From positions 3,040,295 to 3,104,294 of the forward strand of contig NC_079209.1 in the NCBI RefSeq assembly GCF_026745355.1: DNA of 64,000 nt, written 5' to 3'. The DNA comes from Beta vulgaris subsp. vulgaris. Its lineage: Eukaryota; Streptophyta; Magnoliopsida; Caryophyllales; Amaranthaceae. The stretch's first letter is position 1. Each line of letters begins with the position of its first letter. A model generated the notes under the pieces. The model made no database searches. It saw only the letters and a list, made by a program, of their open reading frames with translations, and was not told the DNA's origin. The translations under genes and the position numbers were made by a program. Positions 46,908-59,260 of the stretch are shown here, in pieces.

Positions 46908-49900
46908 ATGAATATCTGCTTTTGGAATATTAGAGGTTGTAAAAGACCTCTTGCTTTGGAGGAAGTCAAGTTTAGTTGTAATAAAAATAATGTACAGATC
47001 ATGATGTTATGCGAAACCAAATCCTCTTCTCCTCCATTGGAGACTTTTGTTAGGTTTTGCGGGTTTCAACATCATGATTTCCTCCCATCTTTTGGGTTGG
47101 CAGGAGGAATGTGGGTATTCTGGAAAGATGTTCCTTGTAATCCTTTTGTATTTTCAGTTGATGCTAAATATGAACGTTTTATGGTATGTAATGTGCATCT
47201 ATTGGAGATGAACTGTTCTTTTAAGCTTGTGTTTATTTATGCCCCCCCAATAACATTATTAAGCTACAATTTTGGGAAGAGTTGATTAGTGCTGTTCGTC
47301 TAATTTCCGGGCCTTATGTAATTTTAGGCGATTTTAATGAACTAAGTAGTAGTAATGATAAAATTGGTGGAGCTTTTTTCATTTGCTCGCTTGAATTATA
47401 TGAATAGATTATTTTCAGAACTAGATTGTATTGAGTTACCTTTTTCTGGACAAATGTTTACTTGGAAAAAAAAAAGAAACGGTCCTGGTAATATCTTCGA
47501 AAGATTGGATAAGGGGGTAGCTAATCTGGAATTTGTAAATCTATTTCCTAATGCAAACTACAACACCATGTGTTTACTTCTTCAGACCATTGTCAAGTAT
47601 CTCTTGATTTAAATATAATCCAAAGTAGGAAATCTCCGCCTTTTAGATTTGACAAATTTGGACAACTAGAAAAGATTTTGAAGTAATTATTAAAAAAGCT
47701 TGGACTACGAGATTTCAGGGGTCCTATATGTTTTGTCTTACAAAAAAATGTAAACTTCTTAAAAGTAAGGCTAAGAATTGGGCTATGACTAGATTTGGTA
47801 ATATTTTCGACAACTAAAAACGGTTGAAACCAGATTAAGGGACATTCAAGATGGTTTATTAGAAGCCCCTGATAATCCTGTGTTAGTGGCTAGACAAAAT
47901 AAATTTCTTTCTAAACAGAATAAGCTCTTAGAATTCCAAGAAACGCATTGGCGGATAAAAGCTAAGGCTCACTTAAATTTAGTGATTCCAACTCAAATAT
48001 TACCATGCTTGTGCCTCTATTAGGAACCGAAATTTTGTTTCTTCTATTATAGATGATCAGGAATATCCATCTCCAATCCGAAGCAAGTGGAATTTTTCTA
48101 TCTGCTTTCGCTAGTCTTTCTCGTCAAACCTAGCTGTATCTTTGATGAAGAGCTGGATCTTCACCTTCTTTCCCCTATTATATCAGATGAGGAAAATGCC
48201 CGTTTATGTGCGGAGGTAAGTTTTGAGGAAGTTAGAGAGGCTGTTTTTGAGCTAGGTCCCGATAAGGCCCCTGGTCCGGATGGCTATCCACCCTTTTTCT
48301 TCCAGAAGTACTGGTCTCTAGTTGGTAACTCTGTGTTTAAAGCGGTTCGGGCCTTCTTTCATTCGGGAAAATTGCTGAAGGAAGTAAATCATACCTTTGT
48401 AACTCTTATTCCAAAGGTAGAAGCTCCTTCCTCTCCCAATCATTTCCGCCCGATCAGTCTATGCTCGACTATTTACAAAGTTATTGCCAAAATTATGGCT
48501 TCCCGTCTCAAAGTGGTTTTAGGAAAAATCATCCATCCGTTGCAAGGGGCTTTTGTACCTGAAAGACTAATCCAAGATAACATTCTATTAGCTCATGAGG
48601 TGTTTCATTCTTTTAGGAAGAAGTCTGGGTCTAGTGGTTGTTAGCCATCAAGCTAGACATGGAAAAGGCGTACGATAGATTAGAATGGAATTTCATTTTT
48701 GCAGTTTTAAGAAATTAGGATTTTGTGATCGCTGGATTGACTGGTTGAAAGAATGTATTTCTACTGTCTCCTTTTCTGTTTTGGTAAACGGTATTCCTGG
48801 TGACATTTTCACTCCGTCTAGGGGTATCCGCCAAGGTGACCCTCTCTCGCCTTATATCTTTATCTTGTGTGCTGAATTATTGGCTAGGCAACTGTTTTGT
48901 GCTAGCACGGAGGGTTCCAGACTTGTAGGAGTGAAGTTAGGTCATTCGGGTGTCAAAATTCCGTTTTTGACTTTTGCGGATGACACTATGATTTTTGCTA
49001 AAGCCTCAGTTGAAAGTTGTAGGGAAATAAGGGGAATTCTGGACACTTACTGTCGAATGTCTGGTCAATTAGTCAATTACAATAAGTCAGCATACCAATG
49101 CTCTCCAAATACTGATCCTACCCTAGCCTCTGCGTTTGCCCAAGTCCTGCAGATGGGTGAAGCTAGTTCGCTCGGTAAGTATTTGGGGTGCCCGATTATT
49201 GATAGTAAGGTTACTAATAACACGTTTGGGGAAATTCAGGAAAAAGTTCAAGCTCAGTTGTCTAAATGGAAAGCTAATTCACTTTCTCAAGCGGGTCGGA
49301 CGGTTCTGATTCAGTCAAATTTAGCCACTAAAGCTAATTATCAGATGCAATGTTTTTCGCTACCTACGCATATTTTGCTTTCCCTGGATAAGAGTTACCG
49401 GAATTTTTTCTGGAATAAATCCCCTGAGTCTAAGTCCCCTAATCTTATAGGATGGGAGAAAGTTTGTAAGTCAAAGCGGGAGGGGGGTCTAGGTTTGAGG
49501 AAAGCTAAAGTAATGAATATGGCTCTTCAATTCAAGCTTCTATGGAAAATATTGGTTAGTCAGGGGAATTTGTGGGTAGATTTGGTTTCTAAAAAGTATT
49601 TAAAAGATGAATCTCTGTTTGACCACAATGTGAAAGTCACTGCTTCCTGGCAATGGCGTAAGCTGATGCAGTTTAGAAAAACGTTTAAAAAAGGTTTAAG
49701 GTGGGTGGTGGGAAATGGGGAGAAGATCTCTTTTTGGTTTGATAATTGGGCTTTCCAGTATCCTTTGAGCTCAATCTGCCCAGTGATTAGGGGCTCTGAG
49801 TCTCTGGTAGTCGCCCATTTTATAGACCAAGATAGCCATTGGGATTATCGTCGTTTGTTGGATTTTGATCCTGAGGAGGTTGGCACTGCTATTAAAGGTA

Positions 49901-51057
49901 TTTTCATACCAAGACAAGGTCCTGAAGACAAATTGGTCTGGGCCTTGTCCCCTGATGGTTGTTATTCTGTTAAATCGGGGGTCGAGTTAATTCAGGGTAA
50001 TGGGGCTCATTTGACTCGTCCCATTGCTAGTCCCTTCTCATGGATCTGGAACCTTCTTATCCCCCCTAAGATCAAGTTCTTTTTGTGGAAGATTTGTAAT
50101 GATGGTCTGCCCACGAAGAAAAGGTTAGAAATTAGTCATGTTTTTTTACCTCTTGAATGTATTTTTTGTAACCATCATTCAGAAAACCTGACGCATCTAT
50201 TCTTAGAGTGCCCTTTCTGCATTGATGTATTTGATCTTCTTGGTTTACATCATGGATGGCCCACTCTCCCTCCTAAACCGTCTGATCTTTCATTTGTTGA
50301 ATTTCTTAGTAATATGAATAAGGTTGTTTCTCTTGAGGATATTGCCAAGATCGCTATAACCTGGTGGTTTATCTGGTATGCTAGGAATGGGGTTTCTTTT
50401 CGTCAGGAGCCGTGCTCGCCCATAGGAACCAGTCTCATGATTTGGAAATTTTATTCTAGAATTGTTGAGAACTTTGAAGGGGTCAAATTGGCTATTTCCA
50501 ATGTTAGGTCGCCTCCTCGGATGCGGAAGATTCCCAGGAAAAATATTAGTTGGGTTGCTCCTCCTTCTGGGTTCTGTAAGTTAAATTTTGATGGGTCAAA
50601 ATTGAATGATGGCTCGGCCTCTTTGGGTTTCATTATCAGGGATGAATTTGGGGTTATTAAAATTTGTGGGGCTAGTCCTATTTCTCCTAGTCATTCGATT
50701 CTGGTGGCGGAAGCTTGGGCTCTTAGGGAGGGCATTAGAGGAGCGTGTAATTTGGGGATAGAGAAGTTAATTATTGAAGGGGATAATCTTAGTGTTATCC
50801 AAGCTATTAAACGAATTTGGAAAATTCCTTGGACTATTCATTCTATTATTTTGGATGCAGGGGAGGACCTTAAGCAGTTCTCGGAGGTTCACATTAATCA
50901 CGGAGTTAGGGAAGGGAATGCAGCGGCGGATTGGTTGGCTCACAGGGGCCACTCATGTTCAAATTTGACATACTGGTTTGATTCTCCGGATTCTAGTTTT
51001 TCTGTAATCATCCGAAAGGATGCTTTAGGGTGGCCTGTCTCTTGGGTTCCTCCCTAG
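46908..51057 (+). pseudogene. LINE ORF2 (endonuclease, reverse transcriptase, RNase H), frameshifted
   Basis: The start MNICFWNIRGC lies 30 bp after the ORF1 stop. An AP-endonuclease region spans about 46908-47620 (MLCETKSSS, ILGDFNE). RT spans about 48200-49300 with PDKAPGPDGYP, HFRPISLCSTIYK, RQGDPLSPYIF and the catalytic FADD at 48973-48984. A zf-RVT domain lies near 50030-50240, and an RNase H domain near 50580-50950 (LNFDGSKL, EAWALREGI, HINHGVREGNAAADWLAH). At least five frame changes break it: in the C-run at 47243-47249, near 47350, near 47590, across 47690-48090, and near 48640-48710. From 48685 to 51057 it is a single open frame of 790 codons. Confidence 0.95.
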
Positions 51058-51091
51058 CTTTTTCTTTCTGTTATAAAAAAAAAAAAAAAAA

Positions 51092-51106
51092 ATATGCATG
51101 ATGTAT
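51092..51106 (+). repeat. LINE target-site duplication, right copy
   Basis: ATATGCATGATGTAT, identical to 44355-44369, directly after the poly-A. Confidence 0.95.
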
Positions 51107-52325
51107 GATTTGATGCTTTAATCAACTCACATGATTATTATTGCTAATCAAAACCTAAACAACTGTTCTAACGCCTAATAAGATAATTAATGGGACAATT
51201 TGATTAGAATCCCAGTAATTTGATTGCATAATAACATGTCACCAAAAATTAATCTTTTGTTTGTTTAATAAAGCGACATAGATTAAGTATTACATTGCAT
51301 TAACATATTATATGGTTGTTTAATTGCATAAAATATGACATGAATTGATATTAAATAGAGGCCATTAATGGACGAATTTTATTCTTGATCATATTTGTGC
51401 CCTCCCCCTCGAACTCAATCTATGGTTCAATGACCGTTCATGGAGTCATGATGGGGAAATCTACACTGGATAAGTCCCTAAGTTGTCTCTATGATTTTCT
51501 AATATCCAATTAGGTTTATGAGTCTTTCTTTAAAGACTTGTTGGCGACTTCAAAAACGATTTCAATAAAATCTTTACAATGAGGTAGTCAAATAAGCGTC
51601 CATCCCGCATAGGCAATACAAAACATGCCTACACTTATTGTCCAAAAATTTACACTTCATCGACTTACTATTTAGTTTATTTCTTCCTTTTACCTCATCT
51701 CTACACACTCTGATTACATTCTAGCGTCTTTTTCTTTAACTCTTCCCTCCGTAAGGTGAGCTCAATAACATTTCATTGAGTCGACTCAAGTCCATCGTAT
51801 ATAACAAATATTATTTCTCTCCCTTTGTTCTTGTGCAGTACCTGATGATGATGGATGCATGTACCTTAGAGGATGTAATCGAAGTATCACGAGTTTCTGA
51901 AACAAATTTACAAGGCTCAAAACTCTCAAAAGTTTTCATAAATATTGGAAACAAGGGTTCGTGGTCCTTTAGTAGCCAAACAAGTCAGCTTCAAACTCAT
52001 TTGGATCGTCAATCATGTGACTTAAACCATGCACCATACATGAATAAATTAAGGTAGGAACAAACTTTCCATCAATATAATATAATCTCAATTTACAAAA
52101 GAAGTTATAAGCAATTTACTAAGACTGATCACTAAGTGGACCACTTTTACGTATGATGCTATATATTTATTACTACAAATTGAAATGAGATGATTCCATA
52201 AGCCATTGATAAGTAGACTACTGTAACTTTTCGAAAAGGTATAATGGGTCTAAATCTGCAAAGTTCACAATTAAAAGTATAAGTGTTTGCAAATCACCAT
52301 GCATATAATTTCGATTACATATAAT
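51107..52325. other. Intergenic, no firm gene
   Basis: AT-rich spacer. A 93-codon open frame at 51776-52057 follows a CAG and ends near a GTAGG, so it could be an isolated exon, but I recognise nothing in it. Confidence 0.4.
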
Positions 52326-52998
52326 GGTAAAAAAAAAAAGAATAATGTCACGCACATTTTTTTATTACTTTCTATTTTTAGCTAATGTATTGCACGAATT
52401 TACCACACAACAGTAATTAGCAGTAAAAAGAATTAAAAAATGATTTAAATGAGTATTTCGGGGTTAAAAATATACAATTGTAGAAAAGAATAGTGCCACA
52501 CGCATATTTTATAATATTAGTATCTATCTTTAGCCACGTATTGCACGAATTTACCACATAGTAATAATTAGTAGTAAAAAGAAATAGAAAATGATATAAA
52601 TTGGTATTTCGGGGTTAGAAATACACAATTATAGAAAGAAATAGTGTGATACATATTTTTTTGATTGTTACTATCATCATTAGCCCGTGTATTACACGAA
52701 TAGTTAGTAAAAAGAAATAGAAAATGATATAAATTGGTATTTCAGGATTAGAAATACACAATTATAGAAACGAATAGTGTGACACATATTTTTTTTGATT
52801 AATACTATCATCATTAGCCGGTGTATTACACGAAAATACACAATTATAGAAATGAATAGTGTGACACATATTTTTCTGCTTATTACTATCATCATTAGCC
52901 GGTGTATTACACGAATTTACCACATAAATAGTTAGTAAAAAGAAATAAAATATGATATAAATTGGTATTTCGGGCTTAGAAATATAGAATTGTAGAAG
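52326..52998. repeat. Tandem array upstream of RING1 (about 150-bp unit)
   Basis: Units marked by GTATTACACGAA begin at 52387, 52538, 52689, 52823 and 52904. The first two periods are 151 bp; later ones are 134 and 81 bp because of internal deletions. Other unit landmarks are GGTATTTCGGGGTTAGAAAT and TAGTGTGACACATATTTTT. The array ends about 230 bp before the RING1 start codon. Confidence 0.92.
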
Positions 52999-53228
52999 AA
53001 GATCTGCAAATCCGAAGATTGTTTCTAAAACTCTCTTCAACGACACAAGACAAGCAGCAAACAACACTCAACCACCCTCCTCTATCCTTTTTCACTTTCT
53101 CTCTCCTCGCCGTTACCACCGCAACAATATATATATCGTCGTCGTCGTCTTTGTTGCTGCGGTTGCTATTGTTTTTGCGGCGCCGCTTCCTTTGTTTTCT
53201 CTCTCCTCAGCGGTTCACCACAACAACA

Positions 53229-56200
53229 ATGCCTGCGCAGAAACGTTCGCAGGAAAACTCCGACGAGGATCCTCCTCAAAACGACGCCGTATTACACGAC
53301 GAAGATGAAGAAGACGAAGAAGATGCAGAGGTTGAAGATGGAGATGAAAATGAAGAAGAACAAGTAGAGCACGATGATGATGGTGATGATGATGATGGTG
53401 ATGATGGTGATGGTGATGGTGATGATGATGATGAAGAAGATGAGGAGGAGGATGATAAACATGGCGGCGGTGTAGGTTAGTCATACACACTCCATAAATT
53501 TACGATTATCACTATATTTTTCTACTTACATTTGTGTTTCTGATTTAATTGAAGATTTTTTGCGACTTACGAGTAATTACGAGCAATAATGAGCTAACAT
53601 TTTTGTTATTATGTGATCTTTTTGGTTGTTTTTAGTGTCCGATCGAAGTCCTTCGTATACCAGTGATATGAACGTCAACAACGAAGAGTAAGTTTTCTCT
53701 CTCCTCAACTCTTATTTTTTGCGGATGATTTTTCATGATGTTGTGTGTGGAATTAGAGAGGTTATTCATATGTATGTTTGGCATTTTTGGCATGTTTTTT
53801 TTTATTTGTAGTGCTATGGAAGCTTGCAAATCAAAGTTCGCAGGTGCTTGAATTTTTTTTTTTTTTTTTCTCTTTCGTGGTTTTTGCATTATTTGTTCAT
53901 GCATTAATTACGCAAGTAGTTTGTTAAGACGTGCGTTTTGTTACACACTGCACTTATAATTATATGTATATGTTGGAAGTTTTTTTTCCACTGATCAATT
54001 TTTGTGTTCTGGAAATTTTCTATTAGTAATCAATTCAGCTCTATCTGTCTCAGCTAAGTTGCTTTTCCACTTCTGTTGTAATTTATGAAGAATTATTGAA
54101 TTGTTATTCTTGGACTGTAAATTTGTTCTTAGCATCCAGTACATTATAGGATCAATTTTTAACATGGTGAGTTGTATGACTTGTGCTTCTTCCTCGAGTG
54201 TTCTAATGTTCTCATATAAGGATCGGAAGCATTTCCTTTCTTAAGTATTTTAGGGCCAATGGTTTTGCAATGTGTATAACTAATTTATAGTCCTTATTAT
54301 CGTGCTTTATGGTGTAAAATTCTAAATTTCTTCATGCATTTTAATGCTATATATATTGCATTGTGTTTTCACAAGAGAACAAACCAACATGTTATGTTCT
54401 ATCTCCATTCTTTTGCTATACTGTCCTTGATGTTGAATTTAGTTTGTGATTAGGAACCTCATTCTGATGTATTTGTACTGTAGGTGCACTTGTTTTAGTT
54501 TTAAAAATATAAGTTGCATGTTGTGGTAAAGCTATGGGTGTCTATTCTTATCAATCTCACTCTAAGGTTGTAATTTAAATAGTAGTGGACAAGAGGCAAT
54601 GAGCTTGTTGGTCATTCATTTTTTATTATGCTTCTTGGACATGTTTGGTGATACTTAATGTGCAAGTATAACAGTAGTAATTGCATGGTAAGGTAGCTTT
54701 AATATAGGTTTGTTATTTGTAACTACCTCTTGGGTTTTCTTCCTTTTCTGGAAATTGGAATTTCTGATTATAATGTAGTTATGGATATGTAGTCCTTTGA
54801 GTGTATGTATTGAGTATTGACTAGTGCATGCATATTCCATAGAGACCTTTTGAACCAGAATCCAACTTTGTGACTGTTTTTCAACTGTACTGTTATGGAT
54901 ATATGCATGTTTCGACGGTTATTCAATTGGTCTATTTGTTACTGTCTGATCCTTTTTTACTTGTCCTAGCAGATTCATTTTAGTCAGACTATCGGATATT
55001 CGCAAGGAAGTACAATGTCCAATTTGTCTTGGTAAGATTCAGTCACCCTTTGCCAAGGAGTGCAACTAATTGATCACACTGTCACACTGATCACATTAAC
55101 ATTCTGAGACACAGTTCTGTATAAGTGAATGCTGTGCAAAATTTGAATTATGTGCTATATTATTCATAGTTTACTACAACGGTTTACTTAAAGGATTGTT
55201 GATCGTTCCTTTTCACCCTCTGAAGTTGTTAAGATGGGCTGAGAAATGAATATGTGCAAACCCTATCTAGTGTCAACCATCTCGCTTTTATTTCAGATAT
55301 ATAGTATGCGAACATTATCCCGCCACCTCAGATACTTCAGTTCGTCAGTGGAGAAGCAGCTAATTCTAGTGGCTCTCTTTAAATTGAAGATAGCAAACTG
55401 TTCAATGTGCCATAGATATACTGTCTTGGAGATTTTCTGTCAGCCTTGTTTTATTATCTGAGAATCAAAAGTTTGATGGCAAAAAGCTACAAGTTTTGTA
55501 AGTAGGGATAAGTACAGTGCTCAATGCATTTATATTATATTCTGTCATGCTCTACTGGTTTGTCAACGAGACATTGAGGACACATATTTGTCTTGATTCT
55601 TGGATAAAATTTGCATTATGACACATGTCGATGCACATGGGTTTTCTATGTGAGAGTTGGGACAATCTCAAAAGATAACAATCTATGAAAGACGGCTAAG
55701 TTTTTATTCAAGATTAGGCTACGCCTATATTGCCAATTGAGGCCCCACCAGTTTTTGTTTTATTTTAAACCATCTTCTACTAAGGTTGGTGTGAAGCGAG
55801 TATACATAGACAAGCTTAAGTTTAGATCTCAAAATTTGGTCTGTTGAATTATATATTTATAACCTGTAAAGCACTCTTATGTTTGTGTGTTGCTCTGTAT
55901 TCTATAAACGGCTGAGAAATGGCCCGATACCTAGCTGATATGTAGAATATTAGGACGGTGGCAGTCTGATCTTAAATTTGAACTGGAGATGGTGCTTGTT
56001 CCACAAATTTGTCTGGGTTGATTGTGCATGAGTTACAACATAACTTGCCAGGCTTTTTAATAGTGGCAAAAAATGCTATTTGTTTATCATGCTCAATGAC
56101 CTTAATGAACTATTAGCGGTTTGAGGAACTTGACAGAGCTTCTTGGACTGGGTTGGAACTACTTAATCCAGAATTGGTTATGCTGCATAAACTTGTGATC

Positions 56201-59200
56201 AACTTATTGTATGAGTGCGGCAAATTGTTAGTTGCAGATCATTGGGTGAATAAAGGTCTCAGAATGTAGGTATAATCAATTATGTATTATTTTGTGTGTC
56301 ACAACTGGCAGAAGCATGAAGTGTTTGAATTTGCAAGATTGTGGTTTTTTTTTACTTTATCTTAAAAATGTAGATATGAAAACTATTGCATAACGTTTAA
56401 TTTCAAGCAGCCACCTGCCCATCTGGCTCCCTGATTTTGTTTTTTTCCCTGCCCCTATGTTTTCCTGCCAGTCAATGTATTCATCAAACAAGACGAACTG
56501 ACTTTTTTTCAATAGGATCCTTCTGAATGGCATTCAGGCCCCTAATATTTTTGTCTGTTCAACTGCTTAGATTGCCCAATAGCTTCCATAGAACTAACAT
56601 GGTAACTTTTTCTCATCTCGCTCATCAATCTGATGTTGGTAGCTCAACTTCATGCAGCTGAGGTGGTTTTTATTACCAAGTTTTTTGCTATTCAGTTAAA
56701 GCTGCTCTTTGTTGGTCATTTGTACCTTGATATTCAATTTTCTCTTGTTGGCACCACAATACTTAAATTTCTCTGGTCTATGTTATAGGGATCATCCGGA
56801 AGACAAGAACAGTTATGGAATGCCTGCATCGCTTCTGCAGAGAATGCATTGACAAATCAATGCGGATGGGGTATATATTGAGATGCTAATACCTTTACTT
56901 TTTTATGAACATACACTGTTGCTTCTAAGATTTTCAGCCAATTAACTAAAAGATACATCATTCTTCGGCTTTGGACCGAAATGGACTATATGAAAATGGC
57001 TCATGAAATATTTGCACTTCATATATACTGTAAATTAGCAGAATAAGGTCTTTGCATTCTATACCGAGGGTCATGGTCTCTCCGTGTTTGTAGGGTTATG
57101 CTGTGCACACCCTATCCCTTTGGGGGAAGCCTCTTTGGAGTTATTGGTTAATGTATTTGCTGTTAGGATTTGAAAATCTTGTCAAATAGTTTAGGGCTTG
57201 CCCGTCCACGACCACATACTTAGTCTAGTCATCTTAATTTTGCAAACCAACGGCAAAAAAACTAGAATCTAAATTTATTAGTGCTATATGAAATTGCTCT
57301 TTCTTGTTATAAAAAGAATGAAAACCCTAAATTGCATTATAATTATTTTTATAATTTGTCACTGGATACTTGGCATGCCAGATGTAAAACCTTATATGCC
57401 TAAAAATGATAAGCAGGAACAACGAATGCCCTGCTTGCCGCAAGCACTGTGCTAGTCGGCGGTCTTTAAGAGATGATCCAAACTACGACGCATTGATTAC
57501 TGCTATATATCCAGACATCGACCAATATGAGGAAGAGGTATGTATGCTTTCTGTAGCTGTATGTTTGAAATCCTTTGACTGCTACTGGATACCTTGTAAT
57601 TCGTAACGTGCACTCTCTTCACCCAATGGTGATTGCTCCTTTGTCTTATTGCCAAATCTGATTATTATCTGATGACAGGAGCTCGCATTTCAGGAGGATG
57701 AGAAAGTTCGAAACAAGCAGGTAAAATATTATTCTTTCAGGGCAGCTTCTGTATACAACTATACGTGCATGATGGTATTCTTGCACAGTAAACTTACATT
57801 GTCAGCTCTGGCATCAATGCTTCTAGCGTTTGGGTTGAACATTTTATTGCCAGTGATGCTGCTAATTTTTTTACTAGAGTTCCATATATTTGTTGCATCA
57901 AACTGTTGACCCTATAAAATAATTGAACAGATTCAAGCTGCAATTGCCCAAACTTTTCGTCGACAAACAGAGGCACTTAGCAGAAAAAGGAGAAGATCAC
58001 AGGGTAATTATCGAAGAAGAAGAAATTATCGGTCTGAAGATGATGATGATGCTAATGGTCATGATGGTGGCAAAGATTCATCTTCTGCGGATGAACGTGG
58101 CACGGAGCCTAAACCCAAAAGACCAAAGAGGTGGAGAGGTCAGCCTTCACCAGCAGCTGCTAGTGCAGAAGGAGGTGTTGAGGAAAATGATCAAGAGGTG
58201 CACAGGGAAGCTGGGGTTTTACCAGCAGCACTGGTTGGAAGCTCAGAGATTCTTGCTTGGGGAAAAGGTGGCATAAGGAGTAACACTAGATATGGCAGTG
58301 GTAGTGGTGGTAATGGCAAGCATTCCCGTAGCCGCCTTTCAAGGTTGAATGAGCATCTTCGGAATTTGGACAATAATGACAATGAGGTAATTGAGTTCAT
58401 GTGGTACTATCACTATAGACGGCAGTCATTTATCTTTGTCAATCATTTTTTGTCAAATTGGACTTTGATAGTAAGACAAATCATCTTAATATATCTTGTG
58501 AGAGCAAGAGAACTGTAGGTCATGCTTTGAGAATCTCAATTTTGAAAATTTTACTTTAGATAATTGTAGTTGGTAGATCACTTTGTAATTTGTATCAATG
58601 TTTTTTCGTTTTTGTATAAATAATTTATTTAGAGTCCTTCGATAAGGGTGCTGAAATTACATTTTGTTGTTCCAGTTGGATATCCAGGTTTTGCTTGTTT
58701 CTCTAGATGAGCAGAAAGAACCTCTTCTGCAGCACTCGTCCTTGTGTGGCAGACCAGCCTTATCTGTGGGGCAATTATGCCAAGTATATCATCTGATCTA
58801 AATTTTAACTTCTATACCCCCCTGTCATATTGAGGGCATCTCTTTGTCTTTCCTGCCTTCCTTGTGCATGTTTATCAAGCATTACCATTTGTATATTCTT
58901 GCAGTTTATTTCTCTTCAGACCTCGTTGCCACCTGATCAAGTTGAAATTCTGGGAGCGAAAGGCATCTGCTCAAAGTTGAGCTCTTTGTCGACCATGCAA
59001 GTCCAGTCAGGTTCCAATGCATTTGAGACATGCAAAGATGAGTTGCAAGTTCTGGATTCTAAAGAAACTCTGGCTGGACTGAAAGCTGCAACCAATTTTA
59101 CTCGGGGCCACTTGGTGAGGTTTTGCATTATCTAGGAACTATTCTGAACAGGAGAAAGTACAAAGTATACCTTTCTTAATTCTGTCTAAATTTTTTAATT

Positions 59201-59260
59201 CGTCACTTTGTTCAATGCTATTTTCAGATTTTGGCATATCGGCAAAAGTTGTCAATGTAA
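53229..59260 (+). CDS. RING1A: RING1-type E3 ubiquitin ligase, Polycomb PRC1 component
   Basis: The plant PRC1 RING-finger protein that, with BMI1 partners, monoubiquitinates histone H2A and helps silence developmental genes in the nucleus. Ten exons join in phase: 53229-53475, 53636-53687, 54973-55031, 56789-56870, 57417-57537, 57679-57720, 57931-58386, 58676-58783, 58905-59114 and 59228-59260 (TAA), giving 469 residues. In order: an Asp/Glu-rich tract (about 20-75); the RING finger, residues 115-154, with [13 protein letters not shown] and CPAC ligands; the conserved [19 protein letters not shown]; a basic/acidic middle ([14 protein letters not shown]); and a C-terminal RAWUL-type domain (about 353-469). 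The ATG at 53229 follows a CT/CGT-rich leader; an upstream in-frame ATG at 53019 would add a non-conserved hydrophobic leader. I cannot separate RING1A from RING1B orthology. Confidence 0.96.

Larger units (their letters stand above)
44370..51091 (+). mobile_element. L1-type LINE, about 6.7 kb, near full length
   Basis: The element runs from just after the left duplication through a leader, ORF1 (DUF4283 plus CCHC knuckle), ORF2 (endonuclease, RT, zf-RVT, RNase H) and a poly-A of about 17 to the right duplication. Exact 15-bp duplications on both sides define the ends. The order and the terminal RNase H domain are those of plant L1 elements. Both ORFs are broken, so this copy cannot move on its own. 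Confidence 0.95.

Noticed and set aside
51776..52057. 93-codon frame as a gene
   Set aside because: No start context, no similarity and no neighbouring exons; left as unassigned.
53019..53228. Upstream in-frame extension of RING1
   Set aside because: The extension is hydrophobic and encoded by CT-rich leader sequence; the ATG at 53229 gives a family-like start.
53215..53490. His-rich minus-strand frame opposite RING1 exon 1
   Set aside because: A shadow of the GAT/GAA repeats coding the acidic tract.
53812..53843. Possible extra RING1 exon between TGTAG and GTGCTT
   Set aside because: Including it breaks the phase into the RING exon. Skipping it joins ...NNE to [14 protein letters not shown], which matches the family.
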